DNA of 64,000 nt. It comes from Planctomycetota bacterium. Its GTDB lineage: Bacteria > Planctomycetota > Planctomycetia > Pirellulales > PNKZ01. The stretch lies in NCBI GenBank assembly GCA_018242585.1, contig JAFEBQ010000003.1:62001-126000 (forward strand), given 5' to 3'. Positions 26,148 to 34,306 of the stretch are shown here, piece by piece. The position numbers were made by a program, and so were the translations under genes. Numbering within the stretch: the stretch's first letter is position 1; each line of letters starts with the position of its first letter. The notes under the pieces are model-generated. The model was not told the origin of the DNA, ran no database searches, and saw only the letters and a program-made list of their open reading frames with translations.

Positions 26148-26984
26148 ATGCTCGACTCCCATCAGCACTTCTGGCAACTGAGTCAGCCGTTCAATTATGC
26201 GTGGCTTCGCGCGCCGGAATTGGCGCCGATCTGTCGGGACTTTCTGCCCGAAGATATCCTGCCGCACTTAAGGGTGACCGGCATCGCGCGGAGCATCTTC
26301 GTGCAAACCCAGCACGACCTGGCCGAGAACCGCTGGGTCTTGGGACTGGCCGAGCGTTACGACTTTGTGGCCGGCGTCGTTGGCTGGGTCGATTTGGCCA
26401 GCCCAGCTTGCGCCGATCAGTTGGCCGAGTTCCGCGCGCACCCCAAGTTCGTCGGCGTGCGCCACGTCACCCAGGATGAACCGGACGACGACTTCATCAT
26501 TCGCCCCGATGTGCTGCGCGGCCTGCGCGTGCTGGAGCGGGCCGGCGTGCCGTTCGATCTGCTGTTCTACGTCAAGCATTTGAAGCACGCGGCCACGGTC
26601 GCACGCCACGTCCCGACGTTGCCGCTGGTGATCGATCATCTGGCCAAGCCGCGTGTCCGCGAGCACGCGCTCGACGATTGGCTGCCGGCGTTCCGCGCGG
26701 CGGCGGCATGCCCGAATGTCTATTGCAAGCTGTCGGGGCTGGTGACCGAGGCGGCTTGGCACGCCTGGACCGTGGCCGACTTGCAGCCGTACGTCGCCGC
26801 GGCCTTGGCGCTGTTCGGACCCGAGCGGCTGATGTTTGGCAGCGACTGGCCGGTCTGCGAGTTGTCGGCCAGCTACGAAGAAGTGTTCGCCAGCATGCGA
26901 CAGGCGCTGGCCCCCTTGAGCGCCGCCGAGCGCGAACAAATCTTCGGCGGCACGGCCGCGAAGTTCTATCGCTTACCGGCGTAA
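26148..26984 (+). CDS. Amidohydrolase-family aldonolactonase (L-fuconolactonase-like)
   Basis: A 278-residue amidohydrolase of the COG3618 group, which contains L-fuconolactone, L-rhamnonolactone and 2-pyrone-4,6-dicarboxylate lactonases. The N-terminal MLDSHQHFW supplies the HxH pair (His5, His7), and MFGSDWPVCE near residue 230 supplies the conserved Asp. The mid-protein ligands HVTQDE and LVIDHLAKP also fit. It should open the lactone made by the aldo-keto reductase (19407-20351). It is the last gene of the sugar-acid block. ATG 26148 directly follows repeat copy 4. Lactonase family is firm; the sugar is inferred. Confidence 0.87.
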   Translation: MLDSHQHFWQLSQPFNYAWLRAPELAPICRDFLPEDILPHLRVTGIARSIFVQTQHDLAENRWVLGLAERYDFVAGVVGWVDLASPACADQLAEFRAHPKFVGVRHVTQDEPDDDFIIRPDVLRGLRVLERAGVPFDLLFYVKHLKHAATVARHVPTLPLVIDHLAKPRVREHALDDWLPAFRAAAACPNVYCKLSGLVTEAAWHAWTVADLQPYVAAALALFGPERLMFGSDWPVCELSASYEEVFASMRQALAPLSAAEREQIFGGTAAKFYRLPA

Positions 26985-27078
26985 ATCGACGAGACGGCGC
27001 ACGCGACTTGGCCAGACGTTATACTCAGCGGTCGCTGTCGCTCGACTTTCCTGCCCGTTCCCTGCTGGAGGATGCTCC

Positions 27079-28107
27079 ATGTCTCGCGCACCTTTCGTCT
27101 GGACCGCCGCGTTATTGTTCGCCGCTCCCTCGCTCACGTTGGCGCAGCTTCCGAATGATCCGAGCGCGCCCAAGATTCCGCGCGGCGGCGTTCCACCGCT
27201 GCCGGGCGAAATACTGCGGCCGGCGATGCGCGAGCCGGTGACCTTGTTTGACGTGACGACTGCCGGCGGCATCGAACTGTGGCCAGGCAAGGCACCCAGC
27301 GAGACTGGCAAGATTGAACCCGAGAAGCTTAGCGTTGGCCGACCGGGCCAGCCCCCCGAGCGCGTCGAAAACGTCACGCAGCCGACGATCACGATCTATG
27401 CTCCGCCGGCCGAGTGGCGCAACGGCGCGGCAATCATCGTCGCGCCCGGCGGCGGCTACCGGATGCTCGCCTGGAACAAGGAAGGGGTCGAGATCGCCCA
27501 GTGGGCCAACTCGCTGGGCATGGTGGCGGCGGTACTCAAGTATCGCGTGCCACGCCGCGAAGGACAGCCCGAGGCCGGCCCGCCGCTCCAGCCGTTGCAA
27601 GACGCGCAGCGCGCGCTCAGCTTGCTGCGCGCGCACGCCAGCAAGCTGCAAATCGACCCGACCAAGATCGGCATGATCGGCTTTTCGGCGGGGGGGAGCC
27701 TGGCCGCGAATCTGTCATGCAACTACGCCCACCGAGCTTACGAATCGATCGATGACTCGGATCGTTCGAGTTGCCGGCCCGACTTTGCCGCGTTGATCTA
27801 CGGCGGCGGTATCGTCGACAAGGCCACCGGCAAGCTCGGCGCGCAATTCAAGGTCGACAAGCAGACCCCGCCGATGTTCTTTGCCGTGGCGGGTGACGAT
27901 CTATCAGCCGCCGACAACAGCATTCAGTTGTACCAGGCAGTCCGGGCCGAAAAGCTGCCGGCCGAACTGCACGTCTACTCGCGGGGCGGCCACGGGTTCG
28001 GCATGCGCGCCGTGCCCGGCACCGCGGCGGCCACCTGGCCCGCGGCCTGTGAGCAATGGCTCCGCGACATCGCGGTCTTGCCGGCCCCTTCGGCCGCTTC
28101 CAAGTAA
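27079..28107 (+). CDS. Secreted alpha/beta-hydrolase (esterase)
   Basis: A 342-residue exported hydrolase. Signal peptide about 1-22 (ending LTLAQ). The fold starts with the oxyanion-type IIVAPGGGYRMLAW, the nucleophile elbow is MIGFSAGGSLA, the acid is probably in FAVAGDDLSAADNS, and the catalytic His is in SRGGHGFGM. This layout matches the BD-FAE/acetylxylan-esterase-like group common in planctomycetes, so removal of acetyl or other acyl groups from polysaccharides is plausible. A good GGAGG site precedes ATG 27079 (CTGGAGGATGCTCCATG). It lies 94 bases after the lactonase gene. Confidence 0.85.
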   Translation: MSRAPFVWTAALLFAAPSLTLAQLPNDPSAPKIPRGGVPPLPGEILRPAMREPVTLFDVTTAGGIELWPGKAPSETGKIEPEKLSVGRPGQPPERVENVTQPTITIYAPPAEWRNGAAIIVAPGGGYRMLAWNKEGVEIAQWANSLGMVAAVLKYRVPRREGQPEAGPPLQPLQDAQRALSLLRAHASKLQIDPTKIGMIGFSAGGSLAANLSCNYAHRAYESIDDSDRSSCRPDFAALIYGGGIVDKATGKLGAQFKVDKQTPPMFFAVAGDDLSAADNSIQLYQAVRAEKLPAELHVYSRGGHGFGMRAVPGTAAATWPAACEQWLRDIAVLPAPSAASK

Positions 28108-28111
28108 GTTA

Positions 28112-28305
28112 GCCACGGAGACACGGAGGCCTGCACGGAGAAGGCAGTGGGGCAAGGGTGACGAATAACCAATGACCAAGTCGCAATGACCAAAAAAGCG
28201 GACTCGTTGAGTAAATTGGTCATTGGTGCTTGGACATTGGTCATTAACATTCATTCCATTCTCCGTGCTTCACTCCGTGCCCCCGTGTCTCTGTGGCAAA
28301 AAAAG
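28112..28305. repeat. Nested intergenic palindromes (GCCACGGAGACAC outside, CCAATGACC inside), copy 2
   Basis: The outer arms GCCACGGAGACACGGAG and CCGTGTCTCTGTGGC enclose inner arms AACCAATGACCAAGTC and TTGGTCATTGGTGC. Same nesting order as 20354-20575, with different spacer lengths. Confidence 0.85.
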
Positions 28306-28318
28306 AGCCTGAGCCAAC

Positions 28319-29704
28319 GTGAACCAGCCTGCTGAAACGACGGCGCGGCCCAGGCCGCAACTCTCGTTGTGGGATGCCGCTTCGATCATCGTTGGCATCA
28401 TCATCGGCTCGGGCATTTTTCAATCGACGCCGACGGTGGCCCGCAGCGTGCCGAGCGAAGCGGCGCTGATGCTCGTCTGGGCGCTCGGCGGGCTGTTCGC
28501 CCTGGCCGGGGCGCTCTGCTACGCCGAGTTGTCCACTGCCTGGACCGCCGAGGGGGGCGATCTGGTTTACCTGTCGCGCGGCTATGGCTCGTGGGCGGGT
28601 TTCATTTTTGCCTGGGCGCAATTGTGGATCATTCGGCCCGGCTCGGTCGGCGTGCTGGCCACCGTGTTCGCCAACTATGCCCAAGAGCTGTGGAACCTGG
28701 GCGACTCTGGCATGCTGATCTACGCGCTCGGCTCGACGTTGTCGCTGACCGTGGTGAATTTGTTCGGCTTGCGCCGCGGCGCGTGGACGCAGAATGTGTT
28801 GTCGGCCGCCAAGATCATCGGGCTGTTGGCCGTCGTGGTCTTGGGTTTGCTGACACCGGCGCAACCTCACGATCCCCAAGTCTCCCAGCTCATCGCGCGG
28901 GATATTTCGACCAACTGGGCGCTGGCCCTGATCTTCGTCCTGTTCGCCTATAGCGGCTGGCACGAAATGCCGATCGTGGCGGCCGAGGTTCGCGATCCCA
29001 AGCACAATCTGTTCCGCGCGCTGCTGCTGGGCACCGCGTCGGTCGCGGCGATCTATTTGCTGGTCAACTACGCAATGGTCCACGCGCTCGGGCTGGAAGG
29101 CCTGGGTAAAAGTCACGTGCCGGCCGCCGATGTCGCGGCACTGACACTCGGCGACTTTGGCCGGCGGTTCGTGGCCGTGCTGGTCTGCGTGTCGACGCTC
29201 GGCGCGTTGAACGGCATGACGTTGACCGGCTCGCGGCTGTACTACGCGCTTGGTTGCCGACACGCGCGGTTTGCCTGGCTCGGCCGGTGGGACGAGCGGC
29301 GCGACGCGCCGACCGCCGCTCTGGCGCTCGAAGCCATCCTGTCGACGAGCGTGATCGTCGTCATGTGGTGGGTCTACGCGGCCAGCGGCGAGATGTTCGA
29401 CAAGCTCGTGGCCTTCACCGCGCCGATTTATTGGCTGTTTCTGGCCGCGTCGATCAGCTCGTTGTTCGTCCTCCGAGTGCGCGAGCCCGACACGCCGCGG
29501 CCGTTCCGCGTGCCGTTGTACCCTGTCTTGCCGCTGGTCGTCTGTCTGGTGTGCGCATACATGGTCTACGCTGGCGTCGACTATGCCTGGGCCAATTGGT
29601 CGTGGGAGTCGGCCTGGTCGCTGTTCATTCTGAGCGTCGGGGCCGTGCTCGCCTGGCTGGATCGTGGTCGCGCCGCGCCGCTGGAAGGAGCGACCGATCG
29701 ATGA
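28319..29704 (+). CDS. APC-superfamily amino-acid permease
   Basis: A 461-residue membrane protein with about 12 helices. The APC signature is near the start: LSLWDAASIIVGIIIGSGIF, then AGALCYAELSTAWTAEGGD in the first third. These match the LAT/APC amino-acid-polyamine transporter group. Start is a GTG at 28319 preceded by AAAAAGAG. The stop overlaps the ATG of the next transporter gene by four bases (ATGA), so the two are translationally coupled. Substrate unknown. Confidence 0.88.
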   Translation: MNQPAETTARPRPQLSLWDAASIIVGIIIGSGIFQSTPTVARSVPSEAALMLVWALGGLFALAGALCYAELSTAWTAEGGDLVYLSRGYGSWAGFIFAWAQLWIIRPGSVGVLATVFANYAQELWNLGDSGMLIYALGSTLSLTVVNLFGLRRGAWTQNVLSAAKIIGLLAVVVLGLLTPAQPHDPQVSQLIARDISTNWALALIFVLFAYSGWHEMPIVAAEVRDPKHNLFRALLLGTASVAAIYLLVNYAMVHALGLEGLGKSHVPAADVAALTLGDFGRRFVAVLVCVSTLGALNGMTLTGSRLYYALGCRHARFAWLGRWDERRDAPTAALALEAILSTSVIVVMWWVYAASGEMFDKLVAFTAPIYWLFLAASISSLFVLRVREPDTPRPFRVPLYPVLPLVVCLVCAYMVYAGVDYAWANWSWESAWSLFILSVGAVLAWLDRGRAAPLEGATDR

Positions 29705-30510
29705 GCGTCGCGCAAATGATCTTGTTGGCACTGGTCTCGTTCGTGGCCGGCGCGATCAACTCGGTGGCTGGCGGCGGCACCCTGCTGACGTTTCCGGCCC
29801 TGGCCGCGGCGCTGGCCGTGGCTCGCCAGCTCTCGCCCGCCGATGCCAAGGTGGCGGCTAACGCGACCAGCACCGTGGCGCTGTTCCCCGCCTCGGTGGC
29901 CGCCTTGTGGGGCTATCGACGCCAGTGGCCGGCCGCGCGCGGCTGGGTTCCTTGGCTGATTGGGCCGAGCTTGCTGGGGGGCTTGATCGGCGCGCTGTTG
30001 TTGATCGAGCTGCCGTCGAAGGTGTTCGACGCGCTGGTCCCCTGGCTGATCCTGACAGCGGCGTCGCTGTTTGCGCTGCAGCCGGTGATTGCGCGAGCGA
30101 TGGGCATCGGCGCGGCCCACGACGCGCCGACCCGCGGGCGGGTGCTGGCGATCATGGGGTTTCAACTCCTGGTGGCGATCTACGGCGGCTACTTCGGCGC
30201 CGGGATCGGCATTCTGATGCTCAGCGCGCTGGCGATGATGGGGCTGCCTGACATTCACGTGATGAACGCGCTGAAGAACCTGCTCGGCTCGTGCATCAAC
30301 GGCGTGGCCGTCGTGGTGTTTATCATGTCGGGACAGATCGACTGGCCGATTGCTGGCCTGATGGCCGTCGCGTCGATGACCGGCGGTTATTGCGGGGCGC
30401 TGATGGCCCAGCGGACCAACAAGAACCTGATCCGTTGGATCGTGATCGCCATCGGGTACACCCTGGCCACGTGGTACCTCTGGCAGGAGTTTGGGGAGAA
30501 GAGGGGCTAG
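29701..30510 (+). CDS. TauE/SafE (TSUP) family membrane transporter
   Basis: A 269-residue membrane protein of the TSUP family, linked to export or import of sulfite, sulfoacetate and related small anions. Eight or so helices are visible; the first half has GAINSVAGGGTLLTFPAL and KVAANATSTVALFP, and the second half YGGYFGAGIGILMLSAL and NALKNLLGSCIN, the internal duplication typical of the family. ATG 29701 overlaps the permease stop; the frame is open further upstream but overlaps the permease gene in another phase and is rejected. With two sulfatases elsewhere in the window a sulfur-compound role is attractive but unproven. Confidence 0.88.
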   Translation: MSVAQMILLALVSFVAGAINSVAGGGTLLTFPALAAALAVARQLSPADAKVAANATSTVALFPASVAALWGYRRQWPAARGWVPWLIGPSLLGGLIGALLLIELPSKVFDALVPWLILTAASLFALQPVIARAMGIGAAHDAPTRGRVLAIMGFQLLVAIYGGYFGAGIGILMLSALAMMGLPDIHVMNALKNLLGSCINGVAVVVFIMSGQIDWPIAGLMAVASMTGGYCGALMAQRTNKNLIRWIVIAIGYTLATWYLWQEFGEKRG

Positions 30511-30980
30511 GGGCTAGAGAAATCGGCCAATAGACCCCTGTCTAACTACGCTAAGCTCGGCACGAGTGCATGATCTCATCGTAAATCTTAAGCGAGCCGT
30601 GGTCTCAAGCCGTCGAAAGCTCGTGTTTCTCATGCTAATGACTGGGTTATTGACCGTTAGATGGATTCTGATTTCCGTAGTTGCGATAGTGCCCCACCCC
30701 CCGGTTCTCCACCAGATCGGCGAATCCAAGGGATTCGCGTAGCAAATCCCTGCGACTAAACGGCTTAACATGCCTGCCACTGGACGCTCCCTACGCCCCG
30801 GCCGCTTGTCAAGCTGGCCCCGAACCGGTAACCTCGAAGGTTCGTATCAAAGACGCAAACTGTCCGTGCGACCGGCTCTACGTATGCGCCTGGCCGTGAA
30901 CACCGATCTAAGTCGGTGACCGGCCGGGGTGAGTCGGCGTTTTGGCCCACCCATCGATCCTCTTCTCCCAGTCAAACGCC
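30511..30980. other. Leader region of the acyl-chain locus, no gene seen
   Basis: About 470 bases with no convincing coding frame and somewhat less GC-rich than its surroundings. It contains short inverted words (CGAATCCAAGGGATTCG, ACCGATCTAAGTCGGTGACCGG). It should carry the promoter of the ketosynthase operon and is long enough for a leader RNA, but nothing was recognised. Confidence 0.4.
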
Positions 30981-32243
30981 ATGATCGCCGGTGTCCCGGC
31001 CGCCGAGCGGCCCGACCAGCAACGGATCGTCATCACCGGCATCGGCCTGACTGCGCCCAATGGCAACAATCTGGCCGAGTTCCGCGCCGCGCTGTTGGCC
31101 GGCCAGAGTGGCGTCCGCCCCTACGAGATTCGCTACATCGGCGCAACCGTGGCCGGCGTGTGCGGTTTCGACGAGCTACGCTATCAGAAAAAGAAAGACG
31201 TTCGCCGCGGCACCCGAGCCGGCAGCGTGAGTGTCTATTGCGCTCAAGAAGCAGTGGCCGACTCGAAGCTCGACTGGGCCGGCCTCGATCCGTCGCGCGT
31301 GGGCATCTACATCGGCGTGACCGAACACGGCAACGTCGAGACCGAAAACGAGATTCACGAGCTGAAGGGTTTCGACTACGACACCAAGTTCTGGTCGCAC
31401 CATCACAACCCACGCACGGTGGCCAACAACCCGGCGGGTGAAATCTCGCTGAACATGGGAATCACCGGCCCGCATTACACAATCGGCGCCGCCTGCGCCG
31501 CCGGCAACGCGGGCTTGATCCAAGGGGCCCAGATGCTCCGTCTGGGCGAGGTCGACGTGGCCTTGGCCGGCGGCGTGTCGGAAAGCATCCACACGTTCGG
31601 CATCTTCGCCAGTTTCAAGAGCCAAGGAGCGCTGGCCTGGCACGACGACGCCACGCGGGCTTCGCGACCGTTCGACAAGCAGCGCAACGGGATCGTGGTG
31701 GCCGAAGGGGGCTGCATTTACGTCCTGGAGCGGTTGAGCGACGCTCGCGCTCGCGGCGCGAAGATCTATGGCGAGATCGCCGGCTATGCGATCAACAGCG
31801 ACGCCACGGACTTTGTGCTGCCCAACGCCGACCGGCAGGCCGAATGTGTCGAAAAGGCGCTCCGCAGCGCTGGCATCTCGGCCGACGAAGTGAACATCGT
31901 CAGCACCCACGCCACGGGCACATCGAGCGGCGACGCCCAAGAGTGCGCGGCCCTGCGACGGGTGTTTCACGACTGCCCGAACACGTACTTCAACAACGCC
32001 AAGAGCTTTATCGGCCACGCCATGGGGGCGGCCGGCGCACTGGAGCTGGCGGGGAACTTGCCGGCCTTCGACGACCAGACTTGTCACGCCACGATCAACG
32101 TCCAAGAGCTCGATCCCGAGTGCGCTTTGCCGGGTTTGGTGGTGAACGAGGCGCGGAAGATCGGACCAGTGAACTACATTTTGAACAATTCATTCGGCAT
32201 GTTGGGCATCAACTCTGCCGTCATTGTCCGACGTGTCGACTAA
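30981..32243 (+). CDS. Beta-ketoacyl-ACP synthase (FabF/KAS II-like)
   Basis: A 420-residue thiolase-fold condensing enzyme. The full catalytic triad is present: Cys172 in GAACAAGNAG, His310 in STHATGTSSGD and His346 in KSFIGHAMGAAGALE. It should condense malonyl-ACP with an acyl chain. It is followed at 25 bases by an acyl carrier protein gene, then by two CrtI-like oxidoreductases, FabZ and FabI-like genes, so it probably elongates a chain for a dedicated product and not for housekeeping fatty acids. The ATG at 30981 is chosen; a TTG-initiated extension of 13 codons adds nothing family-like. Confidence 0.9.
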   Translation: MIAGVPAAERPDQQRIVITGIGLTAPNGNNLAEFRAALLAGQSGVRPYEIRYIGATVAGVCGFDELRYQKKKDVRRGTRAGSVSVYCAQEAVADSKLDWAGLDPSRVGIYIGVTEHGNVETENEIHELKGFDYDTKFWSHHHNPRTVANNPAGEISLNMGITGPHYTIGAACAAGNAGLIQGAQMLRLGEVDVALAGGVSESIHTFGIFASFKSQGALAWHDDATRASRPFDKQRNGIVVAEGGCIYVLERLSDARARGAKIYGEIAGYAINSDATDFVLPNADRQAECVEKALRSAGISADEVNIVSTHATGTSSGDAQECAALRRVFHDCPNTYFNNAKSFIGHAMGAAGALELAGNLPAFDDQTCHATINVQELDPECALPGLVVNEARKIGPVNYILNNSFGMLGINSAVIVRRVD

Positions 32244-32268
32244 ACAAGCCTACGCAGGAGTTGCCTGG

Positions 32269-32529
32269 ATGACATCGGCTGAGATTCGCGAAGCGATTAT
32301 CGAAATCCTGGAGGACATTTCTCCCGACGCCGAGTTGGGGGATTTGAAAGACGACGTCGCGTTTCGCGAACAGTTGCAGTTGGACAGCATGGACTTCCTG
32401 GACATCGTGATGGAGCTGCGCAAGCGATACCGCGTGCAGATTCCCGAGGAAGACTATCCACAACTCCGCTCGATGCAGAGCACGGTGACGTACCTCGAAC
32501 CGGTGATGAAGGATTTGCAGAAGGCCTGA
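32269..32529 (+). CDS. Acyl carrier protein
   Basis: An 86-residue acidic four-helix protein. The phosphopantetheine attachment serine is Ser40 in LQLDSMDFLDIV, matching the DSxD motif. A strong GCAGGAG site sits 9 bases ahead of ATG 32269. It lies directly after the ketosynthase gene and is presumably the private carrier for the chain handled by the downstream desaturase-like enzymes. It is too diverged in its second half (RVQIPEEDYPQLRS) to be the housekeeping AcpP. Confidence 0.92.
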   Translation: MTSAEIREAIIEILEDISPDAELGDLKDDVAFREQLQLDSMDFLDIVMELRKRYRVQIPEEDYPQLRSMQSTVTYLEPVMKDLQKA

Positions 32530-32605
32530 GCGGTCGGTATCGAGTGACGCGCCGGCATTCGACGCGCTAACAATTCAACGCCATGAGCGAGTTCCAGAAC
32601 AACCC

Positions 32606-32715
32606 CTTCTCCCTCCGGGAGAAGGTGGCGGCGCTAGCCGCCGGATGAGGGTTCCGCTTCAATCTGGCGCGATGCCTCGACCCTCCCCCAGCCCCTCCCT
32701 GAAAGGGAGGGGTGT
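32606..32715. repeat. Intergenic GC-rich palindromes, mixed copy
   Basis: A CTTCTCCCTCCGGGAGAAGG hairpin with GCCGGATGAGGGTTCC (family of 51-111) is followed by CCCTCCC...CCCCTCCCTGAAAGGGAGGGG (family of 5603-5775). It shows the two GC-rich families sitting side by side between the carrier-protein and first oxidoreductase genes. Confidence 0.75.
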
Positions 32716-32781
32716 TCGTCGGTCCCGCTTGAAACCTTTTCCGCGTTCATCGCCTCACAACCTATCAATAGCGCAAGCGCG

Positions 32782-34173
32782 ATGTACGACGTTCTGATCA
32801 TTGGCGCTGGCTTGTCGGGATTGGCCGCCGGGATCCGGCTGGCCCATTACGACAAGCGTGTCGCCATCCTCGAACGCCACACCACGATCGGCGGCTTGAA
32901 CTCATTCTACCGACTGGACGGTCGCAACTACGACGTCGGTCTGCACGCGGTCACCAACTTCACGCCCAAGGGCGCGCGGCAAGGCCCGCTGGCCCGGCTG
33001 CTCAGACAGTTGCGCTTCTCGTGGGACGATTTCGCGCTGTGCCCGCAGGTGGGCTCGCAGGTCGCTTTTCCCGGCGTGACGCTCGACTTTGACAATGACT
33101 TCCGCAAGTTCGAGTCGCAGGTCGCCGAGCGGTTCCCCGCGCAGATCGACGGCTTTCGCCGGCTGGTGGCCGCGCTGGTCGACTATGACCAGATGGACGG
33201 CGCGCACGACCAGCCGTCGGCTCGAGCCGTGGTGGGCCAGTATGTGACCGACCCGCTCCTAGTCGAAATGATCTTCGCGCCGGTGTTGTACTACGGCAGC
33301 GCCCGCGAAGACGACATGGACTGGGTGCAGTTCTGCATCTTGTTCCGCGGGGTCTACCTCGAAGGCTTCGCCCGGCCGTGGGCCGGCGTGCGGCCGATCT
33401 TGAAGCTGCTGGTGCGGCGGTTCAAGGAGCTGGGGGGCGAGCTGCGCTTGCGCGCCGGCGTGAAGCAGATTGTCACTCGCGATGGCCAGGCCGCCGGCGT
33501 TGAGTTGGACGACGGCACGCAACTGGAAGCGCGGACTATTCTGTCGAGCGCCGGCTGGCTCGAGACGATGCGCCTTTGTGACCAGCAGCCTGCGATCGAC
33601 GCCCAGGCAATCGGCCAGTTGTCGTTCATCGAGTCGATGTCGATCCTGAACTGCGAGCCCCGCGCGCTGGGCGTGGACCGGACGATTGTCTTCTTCAACG
33701 ACAGCGACAAGTTCCACTGGCGGCGGCCCGACGGGCTGGGCGACGTGCGGAGCGGCGTGATCTGCTCGCCGAATAACTTTCAATACGACCAGCCGCTCGA
33801 AGAAGGCATCGTGCGAATCACGGCGCTGGCCAACTTTGACCGTTGGCAGGCCCTGGCCGAGCCCGACTATCGCGCCGCCAAGCGCGACTGGTACGAGCAG
33901 ATGCTGGCGTCGGCCGTCCGGTTCGTGCCCGACTTCCGCGGGTCGATCGTGGCCAGCGACATGTTCACCCCCACGACCATCAAGCGGTTTACCGGCCACG
34001 AAAACGGCGCGGTCTACGGCGCGGCCGTCAAGCATTACGACGGGCTGACCCACCTGAAAAACGTCTTCTTGTGCGGGACGGACCAAGGTTTCCTTGGTAT
34101 CATTGGCAGCATCGTCAGCGGCATCAGCATGGCGAACAGGCATGTGTTGTCGCGAGAAGTTGCTGGTTCCTAG
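32782..34173 (+). CDS. CrtI/phytoene-desaturase-like FAD oxidoreductase 1
   Basis: A 463-residue flavoprotein. The dinucleotide-binding motif starts at the N-terminus (VLIIGAGLSGLAAGIRLA) followed by LERHTTIGGLNSFY, and the C-terminal FAD segment is GTDQGFLGIIGSIVSGISMAN. This is the CrtI/carotenoid desaturase-isomerase superfamily. The partner genes encode acyl-carrier-protein chemistry and no carotenoid enzyme (no CrtB) is near, so the substrate may be an acyl chain. The last residues (EVAGS) and stop come from an intergenic repeat overlapping the gene end. ATG 32782. Confidence 0.87.
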   Translation: MYDVLIIGAGLSGLAAGIRLAHYDKRVAILERHTTIGGLNSFYRLDGRNYDVGLHAVTNFTPKGARQGPLARLLRQLRFSWDDFALCPQVGSQVAFPGVTLDFDNDFRKFESQVAERFPAQIDGFRRLVAALVDYDQMDGAHDQPSARAVVGQYVTDPLLVEMIFAPVLYYGSAREDDMDWVQFCILFRGVYLEGFARPWAGVRPILKLLVRRFKELGGELRLRAGVKQIVTRDGQAAGVELDDGTQLEARTILSSAGWLETMRLCDQQPAIDAQAIGQLSFIESMSILNCEPRALGVDRTIVFFNDSDKFHWRRPDGLGDVRSGVICSPNNFQYDQPLEEGIVRITALANFDRWQALAEPDYRAAKRDWYEQMLASAVRFVPDFRGSIVASDMFTPTTIKRFTGHENGAVYGAAVKHYDGLTHLKNVFLCGTDQGFLGIIGSIVSGISMANRHVLSREVAGS

Positions 34174-34295
34174 TTGCAAATAAAAAGTTGCTAGTTGCGT
34201 GTTGCTAGTTGCTAGCGAAGACAAGGAATTAGGACACCGCGCCGATGCCCAACGCATTTCTTCTAGCAACCAGCAACTAACAACCAGCAACTTTT
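34157..34295. repeat. Intergenic palindrome, AAGTTGCTAG family, copy 5 (overlaps gene end)
   Basis: GAAGTTGCTGGTTCCTAG begins inside the upstream gene and gives its stop. A second left-arm unit (AAGTTGCTAGTTGCGTG) follows, and the right arm CTAGCAACCAGCAACTAAC ends AACTTTTT, 12 bases before ATG 34307. Confidence 0.85.
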
Positions 34296-34306
34296 TCCCC
34301 ACCCCC

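Noticed and set aside
29254-29700. Upstream extension of the TSUP transporter
   Set aside because: It overlaps the permease gene in another phase and is Arg-rich; the ATG at 29701 overlaps the permease stop in the usual ATGA manner.
28244-29731. A 495-codon antisense frame across the amino-acid permease
   Set aside because: The plus-strand gene has clear helices and APC motifs; the antisense product is a His/Arg/Gln-rich shadow.
30541-30940. A tRNA or known structured RNA in the leader of the acyl-chain locus
   Set aside because: I found no cloverleaf, T-loop word or recognised riboswitch core; short hairpins alone do not support a call.
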